DNA from: Nocardia jiangxiensis NBRC 101359
GTDB lineage: Bacteria; Actinomycetota; Actinomycetes; Mycobacteriales; Mycobacteriaceae
Assembly (NCBI RefSeq): GCF_000308615.1
Contig: NZ_BAGB01000063.1
Span: 1 to 64,000 of the forward strand
DNA length: 64,000 bases
Direction: 5' to 3'
Shown one piece after another: positions 29,463-37,678 of the stretch. Numbering within the stretch: position 1 is the first letter of the stretch; each line of letters opens with the position of its first letter. The position numbers and the translations under genes are program-made. The notes under the pieces are model-generated. The model searched no databases, was not told where the DNA came from, and saw only the letters and a list, made by a program, of their open reading frames with translations.

Positions 29463-30518
29463 ATGATCATCGACTGTCACGGTCACTTCACCACTGCCCC
29501 ACCCGCACTCGGGAAATGGCGCGAGCGCCAGATCTCCTCGTTCGAGAACTCCGGCGCGCGCGTCTCGCCGAGTGAACTCGAGATCAGCGACGAGGAGATC
29601 CGCACCGCCATCGAACAGGGACAGCTGAAGCTGCAGATCGAGCGCGGCACCGATCTGACGATCTTCTCGCCGGGCGCGGGAAAGATGGCGCACCACTACG
29701 GCGATGCGCAGACCAGCCTGGTGTGGTCGCAGGTGAGCAACGACCTGATCGCCCGAGTCTGCGGACTGTTCCCGGACCGGTTCGTCGGCGCGTGCCAGCT
29801 CCCGCAGTCCCCCGGTGACGCACTGGCCGAATCCGTGCGCACCTCGGCGGTGGAGCTCGAGCGCTGCGTCACCGAACACGGATTCGTCGGCTGTCTGCTC
29901 AATCCGGACCCGTCCGACGGATATTGGCAGGCGCCGCCGTTGACCGACCGGATCTACTACCCGCTCTACGAGAAGCTGGCGGAACTCGACGTGCCCGCGA
30001 TGGTGCACGTCGCGATGTCCCGCAACCCCGCGATCCAGGGCACCTGCGCGCACTACCTCAACGGCGACACCTCGGTGTTCATGCAGCTGTGCCAGTCGGA
30101 TCTGTTCCGCGACTTCCCGACGTTGCGGCTGATCATCCCGCACGGCGGCGGCGCGGTGCCGTATCACTGGGGCCGCTACCGCGGCATGATGATCGACCAG
30201 GGCCGCCCGCCGCTGGAAGAAGCGTTGCTGCACAACGTCTTCTTCGACACCTGCGTCTATCACAAGCGCGGTCTGGAACTGCTCACCGACATCGTTCCCG
30301 CGCGCAACGTGCTGTTCGCCTCGGAGATGATCGGCGCGGTCCGCAGCGTGGATCCGGAGACCGGACGCCGCTTCGACGACACCAAGGCGATTCTGGACTC
30401 CATCGACTCGATCACCGACCAGGATCGCGCGGCAATCTACGGCGACAACGCATTACGCGTCTTTCCGCGCCTGAGCACGGCGTTGCAGAACACGAAGCAG
30501 CAGGAGGTTGCGCAGTGA
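29463..30518 (+). CDS. LigJ-like 4-oxalomesaconate hydratase (amidohydrolase superfamily)
   Basis: Protein of 351 residues. It strongly resembles LigJ as I remember it: MIIDCHGHFTTAPPALGKWR at the start, EISDEEIRTAIE, RGTDLTIFSPGAGKMAHH, LPQSPGDALAES, ELERCVTEHGFVGCLLNPDP, IIPHGGGAVPYHWGRYRG, NVFFDTCVYH and LFASEMIGAVR. LigJ hydrates 4-oxalomesaconate in protocatechuate 4,5-cleavage and in gallate degradation. The CHGH histidines and PHGGG are probable Zn ligands. The stop overlaps the GTG start of the ThDP enzyme gene. This is the best clue to the type of pathway. Confidence 0.8.
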   Translation: MIIDCHGHFTTAPPALGKWRERQISSFENSGARVSPSELEISDEEIRTAIEQGQLKLQIERGTDLTIFSPGAGKMAHHYGDAQTSLVWSQVSNDLIARVCGLFPDRFVGACQLPQSPGDALAESVRTSAVELERCVTEHGFVGCLLNPDPSDGYWQAPPLTDRIYYPLYEKLAELDVPAMVHVAMSRNPAIQGTCAHYLNGDTSVFMQLCQSDLFRDFPTLRLIIPHGGGAVPYHWGRYRGMMIDQGRPPLEEALLHNVFFDTCVYHKRGLELLTDIVPARNVLFASEMIGAVRSVDPETGRRFDDTKAILDSIDSITDQDRAAIYGDNALRVFPRLSTALQNTKQQEVAQ

Positions 30519-32164
30519 AGGTCTACGAAGCGCTGGCGAACGCTTTCGCCGCCGAGGGCGCGACCCACGTCTTCGGCATGATGGGCGACGCCAACATGCA
30601 CTGGATGAACGCGCTGGCCGGGCACGGAACCCGGCTGTACGAGGTGCGTCACGAGGGCGCGGGACTGAGTATGGCGCACGGATTCGCCCGTGCCACAGGA
30701 CGTCCCGGCGTCGTGACCACGACCAGCGGCCCCGGCACGGCACAGCTGGCCACCTCGATGATCGTGGCGAGCCGGGCCCGGATCCCGCTGGTCGCGTTCT
30801 GCGGCGAGACGTCGCTGGGCGACACCTCCGCCGTGCAGTATCTCGATCAGCGCCGGTTCGCCGCCGCGCTCGAGTGCGAATTCCTCCAGGTGACCAAGGC
30901 CGATTCGGCCGAAGACATTGTGCAGCAAGCCTTCTACCGCGCGCGGACCGAATCGCGGCCGGTGATGATCAGCGCGCCCTTCGACGTGCAGCTGCAGGAG
31001 TTCGAGGGCTTCAACGACTACGTCCCGTCCACCGATCTCATCCGGCCCCCGACGCTGCTGCCGAATCCGGAACGCATCCAGCGCGCCTGTGAGCTCATCG
31101 CGGCGGCCAAACGCCCGGTCATCATCGGTGGGCGCGGGGCGCGGGGCGCCGATGCGGGAGCACAGATCCTGGCCTTGCAGCGCCGCACCGGAGCGCTGCT
31201 GGCCACCACGTTGCAGGCCAAGAACTGGCTGTACGGGGAGACCGACTACCACGTCGGGATCGCGGGTCTGTTCGGCAGCAAGGTCGCGATGGAGCTGTTG
31301 CAGGAGGCCGACTGCGTGATCGCGGTGGGCGCGAGCCTCAATCACTACACGATCGAGAGCGGATATCTGTTCCCCGAAGCGAGTTTCGTGCAGATCGACA
31401 CCGCACCGCACCTCGTGATGGGCAACGGGCGGGTGGCCGACTGCTACGTGCAGGCCGATGCGATCAGCGGCCTGACCGAGCTGACCGCCGCCCTGGATGC
31501 CCGCGGCGTCGAGCTGGAGGGCTTCCACACCGCCGAGGTGCACCGCCGGCTGACCGCGCCGCTGATCGATCCGGCCGAATACCGCAGCGGCAACGGCCTT
31601 CTGGACCCGCGCGAGGCGATCGCGGTGATCGACGCCGAACTGCCCGGCGAGATCGGGCTGGTCCTGGGCAGCGGGCATCAGACGGACTTCGGCACGATGC
31701 TGTTCCAGCGCTCGCGCGAAATCACCTCGAACTACGGCATGTTCGGCGCGATCGGCCAGGCCCCGCTGCTCACCATCGGCATCGCCGTCGCCACCGGTCG
31801 GCCGACGTTCGTGGTCGAAGGCGACGCGAGTTTCCTGATGCACCTGTCGGAGTTCGAAACCGCTTGCCGCTATGGGCTTCCCGTGCTCGTCGTCGTGATG
31901 AACGACGAGGGACTGGGCGCGGAATACCACAAATCGAAGGCCAAGGGCCTGAACGCCGAACTCGCGCTTATCTCCACCCCGGAGCTGGGCGCGGTGGCGA
32001 AATCGCTCGGCGGAAACGGTGCGACCGTCCGCGACACCGACGAGCTGCGCGCCGCGCTGGCCGAGTACGTCCGTGCGCCGGGGCCCACGGTGATCGACGT
32101 CCGGATCACCCGCGACGTGATGAGTGTGCCCTATCGGCGCATCCAGTACGGCGAGGACGTCTGA
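30515..32164 (+). CDS. Thiamine-diphosphate enzyme, acetolactate-synthase-like
   Basis: Protein of 549 residues with three ThDP-enzyme domains. The Pyr domain has the catalytic glutamate in VRHEGAGLSMAHGFARATG. The central domain has VIIGGRGARGADAGAQIL, and the PP domain has the cofactor motif VEGDASFLMHLSEFETACRYG with VVVMNDEGLG. The GTG start follows CAGGAGG and overlaps the LigJ-like stop (GTGA). Members act as acetolactate synthases, benzoylformate decarboxylases or glyoxylate carboligases; the substrate here cannot be fixed. It may process the keto acid released by the aldolase or decarboxylate an aromatic 2-oxo acid. Confidence 0.88.
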   Translation: MKVYEALANAFAAEGATHVFGMMGDANMHWMNALAGHGTRLYEVRHEGAGLSMAHGFARATGRPGVVTTTSGPGTAQLATSMIVASRARIPLVAFCGETSLGDTSAVQYLDQRRFAAALECEFLQVTKADSAEDIVQQAFYRARTESRPVMISAPFDVQLQEFEGFNDYVPSTDLIRPPTLLPNPERIQRACELIAAAKRPVIIGGRGARGADAGAQILALQRRTGALLATTLQAKNWLYGETDYHVGIAGLFGSKVAMELLQEADCVIAVGASLNHYTIESGYLFPEASFVQIDTAPHLVMGNGRVADCYVQADAISGLTELTAALDARGVELEGFHTAEVHRRLTAPLIDPAEYRSGNGLLDPREAIAVIDAELPGEIGLVLGSGHQTDFGTMLFQRSREITSNYGMFGAIGQAPLLTIGIAVATGRPTFVVEGDASFLMHLSEFETACRYGLPVLVVVMNDEGLGAEYHKSKAKGLNAELALISTPELGAVAKSLGGNGATVRDTDELRAALAEYVRAPGPTVIDVRITRDVMSVPYRRIQYGEDV

Positions 32165-32212
32165 GCCACCCGGTCGAACCGACCACATCACATCCGAACG
32201 AAAAGGCAAGAC

Positions 32213-33193
32213 ATGAACAAGCTTTCGGTGGTCCTGGGAAAATACGCGCACGCGCAGCCGCTGCTGGACGGTGACGTCGCGATCGACGGTTACGCGGTGG
32301 AACCGGTCACGGTCGAACCCGTCATCGGCGCGTACCGGCGGATGATCCGCGACCTCGAATTCGACGTGTGCGAACTCGCGCCGACCTCCTATCTGATGGC
32401 ACTACAGGCCGAGGTGGCGCTCACCGCGATCCCGGTGTTCCTCAACCGCCGCTTCCACCACGCCGATGTCCAGTGCAGTGCGAAATCCGGCATTCGATTC
32501 CCGAAGGACCTGGAGGGCAAGCGGATCGGCGTGCGCGCCTACACCGTGACCACCGGGGTGTGGGTGCGCGGCATCCTGCGCGACGAATACGGCGTCGACA
32601 CCGATTCGATCACCTGGGTCGTGGACGACGACGACCACATCGAGGGCCGCGCGCCCTCGAACGTCGAGCGGGTCACCGACGGCCGATCGCTCGGAGAGTT
32701 GTTGCGCGCCGGGGATATCGACGCCGCGCTCACCGGCAACGCCGGAACCGGGCGCGCCGGCGCACCTGTCACCGGCTGGCAGGCCACGCCCGGGGAGCCC
32801 ACCGGCGACGAGGGGCCGTACCCGCTGTTCTCCGAGCCCAACGTGCTCGCCACCGACTGGTATCTGCGCACCGGGATCTACCCGCTGCACTCGGTGATCA
32901 CGATCCGCAGCGAACTCGTGCAGCGCGATCCCGAACTGCCGACCGCGCTGTACGCCGCGTTCGCCGAGGCCAAGCGCCGTCAGGTCGCGGCGGACCCGCA
33001 GTGGTCGGCGCTGCCGCGACTGGGTCGGCAGGCCGAACGGATCGGCGGCGACCCGATTCCCTACGGCCTGAAGGCGAACGACGCCAGCCTGCGCGCGCTG
33101 GTGCAGTTCTCCCGGGAGCAGGGCCTGCTCGACCCCGATTTCCCCGGCGAGCCGCCGAGCCTGTTCGACGACGGCAGCTACCCCGACGCCTGA
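32213..33193 (+). CDS. 4,5-dihydroxyphthalate-decarboxylase-like protein, copy 3
   Basis: Protein of 326 residues, the longest of the three copies. It has RRMIRDLEFDVCELAPTSYL, NRRFHHADVQC, DLEGKRIGVRAYTVTTGVWV with RGILRDEYGVDTDSITWV, and LHSVITIRSELVQRDPEL. About 30 extra residues (GTGRAGAPVTGWQATPGEPT and following) lie in the middle compared with copy 2. No signal peptide. It sits in the plus operon between the ThDP enzyme and the second amidohydrolase. Of the three it is the best candidate for a true decarboxylase because its neighbours are all enzymes; this remains inference. Confidence 0.78.
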   Translation: MNKLSVVLGKYAHAQPLLDGDVAIDGYAVEPVTVEPVIGAYRRMIRDLEFDVCELAPTSYLMALQAEVALTAIPVFLNRRFHHADVQCSAKSGIRFPKDLEGKRIGVRAYTVTTGVWVRGILRDEYGVDTDSITWVVDDDDHIEGRAPSNVERVTDGRSLGELLRAGDIDAALTGNAGTGRAGAPVTGWQATPGEPTGDEGPYPLFSEPNVLATDWYLRTGIYPLHSVITIRSELVQRDPELPTALYAAFAEAKRRQVAADPQWSALPRLGRQAERIGGDPIPYGLKANDASLRALVQFSREQGLLDPDFPGEPPSLFDDGSYPDA

Positions 33194-33208
33194 GAGAAGA
33201 GATCAGCA

Positions 33209-34066
33209 ATGGACATCATCGACACGCACTGCCACATCATCTCCGACGATACGACCCGCTACCCCCGCGCACCGCTGGGCGGCAAGCAGTCCGGCTGGGC
33301 TTCCACCCGCCCGGTCACCGCGGACGGTATGGCCGCCGCCATGGACGAGGCCGGGATCTCCCGGTCGGTGCTGGTGCAGGCCACGACCGCGTACGGCTAC
33401 GACAACTCGTACGTGCTGGACAGCCGGGCACAGCGGTCCGATCGGTTCATCGCGGTGGGCACGGTGGACCCGTTGCGTCCCGATGCCGCCGACAACCTCG
33501 CCAAGGTCGTCGCCGACGACGGGCTCTCCGGGGTCCGGCTGTTCACCAGCGGCAGTACGGTGCCCATCCAGGGTGAATGGTTCGCCGCGCCGGAGACGTA
33601 CCCGTTCTGGGAGAAGGCCACCGATCTCGGCGTCACCGTCTGCATGCAGATGCGCCTGGGCCCCGCGACCGCCCAGCTCGAGGAACTGCTGCGCCGATTC
33701 CCCTCGGTCTACGTGCTGCTGGACCACATGGGCTACCCCGATGTCGCGGCCTCCCCGACGGGCGCGGGCAAAGAGGTGGCGAGCCTGGCCCAGCACCCGG
33801 GCCTGCACCTCAAGCTGACCCACCGCACCCTCGAACCCCTGCGCGATGTCGGCAGGGAGGCAGCGGGTTTCCTGGAGCCGGTGCTGGCCGCCTTCGGCGC
33901 ACACCGCATCGCCTGGGGCTCCAACCTGCCCGCCGCGGAACAGTCCCTGCCCGAACTCCTCGCCCTGGCCCAGGCCGTCCTGATCGACGTCCCGCAGGCC
34001 GATCGCGAGGAGATCTTCGCCGGGACCGCGCGTCGGCTGTACCCGGGTCTGACCGGACCTGCGTAG
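33209..34066 (+). CDS. LigI-like amidohydrolase (COG3618), copy 2
   Basis: Protein of 285 residues, exactly the length of its paralogue at 24231-25088. It starts MDIIDTHCHIISDDTTRYPR (HxH metal motif), continues LVQATTAYGYDNSYVLDSRA, has VLLDHMGYPD, and ends RIAWGSNLPAAEQSLPELLA. As in copy 1, the distal position usually Asp in WGSD is Asn. Family members include 2-pyrone-4,6-dicarboxylate lactonase, which would feed a LigJ-type hydratase. Last gene of the plus operon; it ends 36 bases from the convergent rubredoxin reductase gene. Confidence 0.82.
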   Translation: MDIIDTHCHIISDDTTRYPRAPLGGKQSGWASTRPVTADGMAAAMDEAGISRSVLVQATTAYGYDNSYVLDSRAQRSDRFIAVGTVDPLRPDAADNLAKVVADDGLSGVRLFTSGSTVPIQGEWFAAPETYPFWEKATDLGVTVCMQMRLGPATAQLEELLRRFPSVYVLLDHMGYPDVAASPTGAGKEVASLAQHPGLHLKLTHRTLEPLRDVGREAAGFLEPVLAAFGAHRIAWGSNLPAAEQSLPELLALAQAVLIDVPQADREEIFAGTARRLYPGLTGPA

Positions 34067-34102
34067 CCGCGAAACGACCTGCGGCCGTGGGCAATCGAGG
34101 GT

Positions 34103-35335
34103 TCAGGACACGGCCGGCACCGAGATGCGGGCGGGGTCGGCGAGATCCGTGGATTCGTCGGCCCAGGCCGCGGGCGTGCGCGCCGCGCCGGTCGCGATGA
34201 GATCACGGGCCGCTCGGATGTCTCGGGGGCGGCCGATGGATACCGCGCCGACGAGTGCGCCGTCGCGCAGTGCCAGGGCGGTGAAGTCGCGGGCGTCGAG
34301 CGATCCTCGGACGATCAGTTCGTCGTACGCGGAGGTCCAGCCCGCGAACTGCAGGTTCACACCAAACTGGGTGGACCATCCCCACGGGATGTCGACCTCG
34401 GTGATCTGTTGTCCCAGTAGAGATTTCGCGGCAGCTTTGCCTTCGGCCAAGGCACTGTTCCAATGCTCGCCGCGTTCGTGCCTGCCGAGCAGAGGGTTGA
34501 AGCGGTTGGCCACGTCTCCGGCGGCGTAGATGCCCGCTGCCGAGGTCCGGTACTGCTCGTCCACGAGAATGCCGTTGTCCACGGCGATTCCGGCCGTTCG
34601 GGCCAGGGCGGTGTCCGGGACCGCGCCGATGGCGACCAGGGCGGAGCACGCGGTCCAGGTGCGGCCGTCGGTGGCCGTCGCGACCACTCCCCGGCTGTCG
34701 ATCTGCTCGAGCTCGGCCAGGCGGACATCGTTCTCGATCTGCACCTCGTGCTCAGCGTGCAGATCTCGGACGAGCGCCGAAATCTCCGGTGGCACAGTGC
34801 GATCCAAGGGCGCGGCACCCGCGTGCAGGATCCGCACCTGTGCGCCGAGGCCACGAGCGGTGGCCGCGACCTCCAGGCCGACCAGGCCCGCACCGATGAT
34901 CAGCAGCGGGCCGTGCTCGATCGCCGCACGCAGTGGCGCGATATCGGCGACGCCGCGCAGCGAGCGAACCCGCACGGGCGGATGCTGTTCCAGGCGTCGC
35001 GCCCGTGCACCGGTGGCCAGCAGCAGCGCGTCGTAGTCGAGCGGTTCGCCGGTGCTGAGCCACAGTCGGCGGCGGCCGGTATCGATATCGGCGACCCTGG
35101 TCGCCACACGCAGCTCGATATCCCGCTCGGCCCAGGACTTTTCGGGTTCCAGCAGGCACCGGTCGATCTCGCGGGTCCCGGCGAGCAGATCCTTCGACAC
35201 CATCGGACGGCGATAGGGGGCGTGGTGTTCCGCGCCGACGAGCACGATCCGGCCGGTGCACCCCTCGGCGCGCAGGGTCCGGGCCGCGGTCGCACCGGCC
35301 GCTCCGGCGCCCGCGATCACGATCCGATCCGTCAT
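34103..35335 (-). CDS. rubB: NAD(P)H:rubredoxin reductase, FAD-dependent
   Basis: Protein of 410 residues. The FAD-binding GxGxxG is IVIAGAGAAGATAARTL at residues 5-21, the NADH-binding motif LLIIGAGLVGLEVAATARGL is at about 145, and the second FAD motif GIYAAGDVANRF is near 275. It transfers electrons from NAD(P)H to rubredoxin for AlkB. The ATG at 35335 overlaps the rubredoxin stop (ATGA). Last gene of the operon alkB - rubA1 - rubA2 - rubB, the same order as in rhodococcal alk clusters. Confidence 0.9.
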   Translation of the reverse strand: MTDRIVIAGAGAAGATAARTLRAEGCTGRIVLVGAEHHAPYRRPMVSKDLLAGTREIDRCLLEPEKSWAERDIELRVATRVADIDTGRRRLWLSTGEPLDYDALLLATGARARRLEQHPPVRVRSLRGVADIAPLRAAIEHGPLLIIGAGLVGLEVAATARGLGAQVRILHAGAAPLDRTVPPEISALVRDLHAEHEVQIENDVRLAELEQIDSRGVVATATDGRTWTACSALVAIGAVPDTALARTAGIAVDNGILVDEQYRTSAAGIYAAGDVANRFNPLLGRHERGEHWNSALAEGKAAAKSLLGQQITEVDIPWGWSTQFGVNLQFAGWTSAYDELIVRGSLDARDFTALALRDGALVGAVSIGRPRDIRAARDLIATGAARTPAAWADESTDLADPARISVPAVS

Positions 35336-35517
35336 GCGCGACTGACCTCGACCATCTCGAAATCGGCCTTCGCCGCACCGCAGTCCGGGCAGGACCAGTC
35401 CTCGGGGATGTCGTCCCAGCGGGTGCCGGGCGCGATACCGTCCTCGGGCCAGCCCAGTGCCTCGTCGTACTCGAAACCACATTGCAGACAACGGAACAGC
35501 TTGTAGTCGGTACTCAT
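35332..35517 (-). CDS. rubA2: Rubredoxin (AlkG2 type)
   Basis: Protein of 61 residues. Two CxxC knuckles bind one iron: CLQCGFEYDEALGWPEDGIA at residues 9-28 and WSCPDCGA near 40. Typical rubredoxin length. Carries electrons from the reductase to the alkane hydroxylase. ATGA overlaps at both ends make it fully coupled to its neighbours. Start MSTDYKLF; upstream codons belong to the other rubredoxin gene in another frame. Confidence 0.93.
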   Translation of the reverse strand: MSTDYKLFRCLQCGFEYDEALGWPEDGIAPGTRWDDIPEDWSCPDCGAAKADFEMVEVSRA

Positions 35518-35702
35518 CGGGACTTCCTTCCGGACATATCGGTGACGGCGTCGAAATCGACCTTCTCCCGGACGCCGCAATCGGGGCAGCACCAGTCGTC
35601 GGGCACGGCGGACCAGGGCGTGCCGGGCGGGAATCCCTCGCGCGCAGCGCCTTCGGTCTCGTCGTAGACGTAATCGCAGACCGGGCAGCGATAGGCGGCC
35701 AT
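35514..35702 (-). CDS. rubA1: Rubredoxin (AlkG1 type)
   Basis: Protein of 62 residues. Iron ligands are in YRCPVCDYVYDETEGAAREG and DWCCPDCG. In rhodococcal clusters the first of two rubredoxins often cannot support AlkB while the second can; which applies here was not tested. Start MAAYRCP overlaps the alkB stop by an ATGA; the long frame extending upstream is alkB in another frame. Confidence 0.93.
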   Translation of the reverse strand: MAAYRCPVCDYVYDETEGAAREGFPPGTPWSAVPDDWCCPDCGVREKVDFDAVTDMSGRKSR

Positions 35703-36931
35703 CACCGGGCTCCGTACTTCGCCAGGACCCGTTCGCGTTGTGCGGGTTGGATGTTCACGCGAGTGATGTCGCCCTGGTAGTGCTCCAGCACCCGGTGGTC
35801 CATCACCCGGCGCCACAGCGGCGGGAAGTAGGCCAGCGTGATCATGCTGGCGTACCCGCTGGGCAGATTCGGCGCACCGTCCATACTGCGCAGGATCTGG
35901 TACCGCCGAGTGGGATTCGCGTGATGATCGCTGTGCCGCTGCAGGTGGTACAGGAAGATGTTGGTCACGATGTGGTCGGAATTCCAGCTGTGTTCCGGGG
36001 TGCACCGCTCGTAGCGGCCGCTCGCGGTCCGCTGCCGCAGCAGCCCGTAGTGCTCCAGATAGTTCACCGTCTCCAGCAGCGAGAAACCGTAGACGGCCTG
36101 CAGGACCAGATACGGCAGGATCGCCGGTCCGAAGATCGCGGTCAGTACACCCCACAGCACGAGCGTCATCAGCCAGGCGCTGAGGATGTCGTTGCGGATC
36201 GTCCACGGGCCCCTGCCCATTCGGTGCAGCCGGGTCTTCTCCAGTTCCCACGACGAGCGCAGACTGCCCCACACGCTGCGCGGCAGGAAGGTCCAGAAAT
36301 TCTCGCCGAAGCGGGCGCTGGCGGGATCCTCCGGCGTGGCGACCCGCACGTGGTGGCCGCGATTGTGCTCGATGTAGAAGTGGCCGTACGCGGTCTGCGC
36401 CAGGGTGATCTTCGACAGCCAGCGTTCGAGTTCGTCCTTCTTGTGCCCGAGTTCGTGGGCGGTGTTGATGCCCACGCCGCCGACGGTGCCGATACTCAGC
36501 GCCAGGCCGATCTTGGACGCCAGGCCCAGACCGCCGTCGATGCCCAGCCAGGACAGATTCGACGCGGTCCACAGATAACTCGCGAAGGCCAGGCTGATCA
36601 GCTGGAACGGGATGTAGGCGTAGGTGCAGTAGCGGTAGTACCGATCGTTCTCCAGCTGCTCCATGACCTCCTCGGGAGGGTTCTGCCCGTCGGGACCGAA
36701 GAACCGGTCCAGGCTCGGCAGCAGCACGTAGACCAGGATCGGGCCGATCCACCACCAGACCGGGCTGACCGCCTGCCAACCGAACCAGTTGAAGACCCGC
36801 ACCAGCGCCGCCGCGACCAGCAGTGCGGTCGGCGCGACCAGGCCCAGCAGCCACAGGTATCGCTTGCGATCGCGCCATTGCCGGGACTCGGCCGCGGTGG
36901 GCCCCGATTCGCCGATCCGAGATGTCGTCAT
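35702..36931 (-). CDS. alkB: Alkane 1-monooxygenase AlkB
   Basis: Protein of 409 residues with six membrane helices. The diiron histidine boxes are NTAHELGHKKD, EHNRGHHVRVATPEDPASAR, and LQRHSDHHANPTRRYQ, with the AlkB-specific NYLEHYGLLR. It hydroxylates the terminal carbon of medium to long n-alkanes using electrons from rubredoxin. First gene of the four-gene operon. Divergent from a TetR gene across 96 bases that hold inverted repeats, so the operon is probably TetR-repressed. Length is normal for actinobacterial AlkB. Confidence 0.96.
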   Translation of the reverse strand: MTTSRIGESGPTAAESRQWRDRKRYLWLLGLVAPTALLVAAALVRVFNWFGWQAVSPVWWWIGPILVYVLLPSLDRFFGPDGQNPPEEVMEQLENDRYYRYCTYAYIPFQLISLAFASYLWTASNLSWLGIDGGLGLASKIGLALSIGTVGGVGINTAHELGHKKDELERWLSKITLAQTAYGHFYIEHNRGHHVRVATPEDPASARFGENFWTFLPRSVWGSLRSSWELEKTRLHRMGRGPWTIRNDILSAWLMTLVLWGVLTAIFGPAILPYLVLQAVYGFSLLETVNYLEHYGLLRQRTASGRYERCTPEHSWNSDHIVTNIFLYHLQRHSDHHANPTRRYQILRSMDGAPNLPSGYASMITLAYFPPLWRRVMDHRVLEHYQGDITRVNIQPAQRERVLAKYGAR

Positions 36932-36944
36932 GTCGCACTCCGTT

Positions 36945-36978
36945 TACACAATTGCAGAATGTGTATCTAGTGAATACA
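36945..36978. promoter_or_regulatory. Candidate TetR operators in the alkB promoter
   Basis: Two overlapping inverted repeats lie in the AT-rich gap between alkB and the TetR gene. They are TACACA-N9-TGTGTA at 36945-36965 and TGTAT-N7-ATACA at 36962-36978. Position and symmetry fit control of both genes. Confidence 0.5.
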
Positions 36979-37027
36979 ACTTATGATGAGTTGTCAATGA
37001 GAGAGTCACAAGAGGAGCTGATGTACA

Positions 37028-37645
37028 ATGACCACCGTGGCTGAAGCGCCGAATTTTCAGAGCGAGATGCGCCTGCTCCTGCGCGAACGAGCCCTGGACG
37101 CCGCCCGGGAGGTGGTCTGCACCGAGGGCTGGGGTGCGGTGAACATGTCCCGCATCGCCAAGGACGTGGGGATCAGCCGCCCGGTGCTCTACAAGGAGAT
37201 CGGCACCCGGCAGGCCCTGGCCGACGCGCTGATCGAACGCGAACTCGGCACCTTCCTGAGCGGCATCGTCGACACCCTCGCCGAGCATCCGGCCGACCCG
37301 ATCAGCGGCATGACCAGCGCAGCGGAGTACACGCTGCGCACCGGTGCGGACAACACCCTGCTCAAGGCCGTCCTGTCCGGTCGGCACAGCGGCGACACCA
37401 CTCTGCTGCCCGCCCTGGTCACCGAACCCGAACCGGTCCTGGGCCGCGCGCTCACCGCACTCATCGCCGCCATGCGCCAGAGCTACGAACTCCCCACCCT
37501 CTCCGACGACGACCTGGCCGCACTGATCGAAATCCTCGTCCGCCTCACCCTGAGCCACCTGTTCCAGCCGATCGGGCCGATCGATCACGCGGTCGCCCAG
37601 GTCGCCCTCGTGATCACCCGGGTCTTCACGGCCATGTCCGCCTGA
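37028..37645 (+). CDS. TetR-family regulator of the alkane operon (AlkU/AlkX type)
   Basis: Protein of 205 residues. The helix-turn-helix is WGAVNMSRIAKDVGISRPVLYKEIGTRQALADALI (residues about 35-70), and the C-terminal region is helical. TetR genes of this type accompany alkB-rubA-rubB in Rhodococcus and Mycobacterium, usually downstream in the same direction; here it is divergent. The likely ligand is a fatty acid or acyl-CoA product of alkane oxidation, by analogy. ATG at 37028. Confidence 0.85.
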   Translation: MTTVAEAPNFQSEMRLLLRERALDAAREVVCTEGWGAVNMSRIAKDVGISRPVLYKEIGTRQALADALIERELGTFLSGIVDTLAEHPADPISGMTSAAEYTLRTGADNTLLKAVLSGRHSGDTTLLPALVTEPEPVLGRALTALIAAMRQSYELPTLSDDDLAALIEILVRLTLSHLFQPIGPIDHAVAQVALVITRVFTAMSA

Positions 37646-37678
37646 CCTCGCTATTTCACGTCGGCGGACGCGCCTGCC

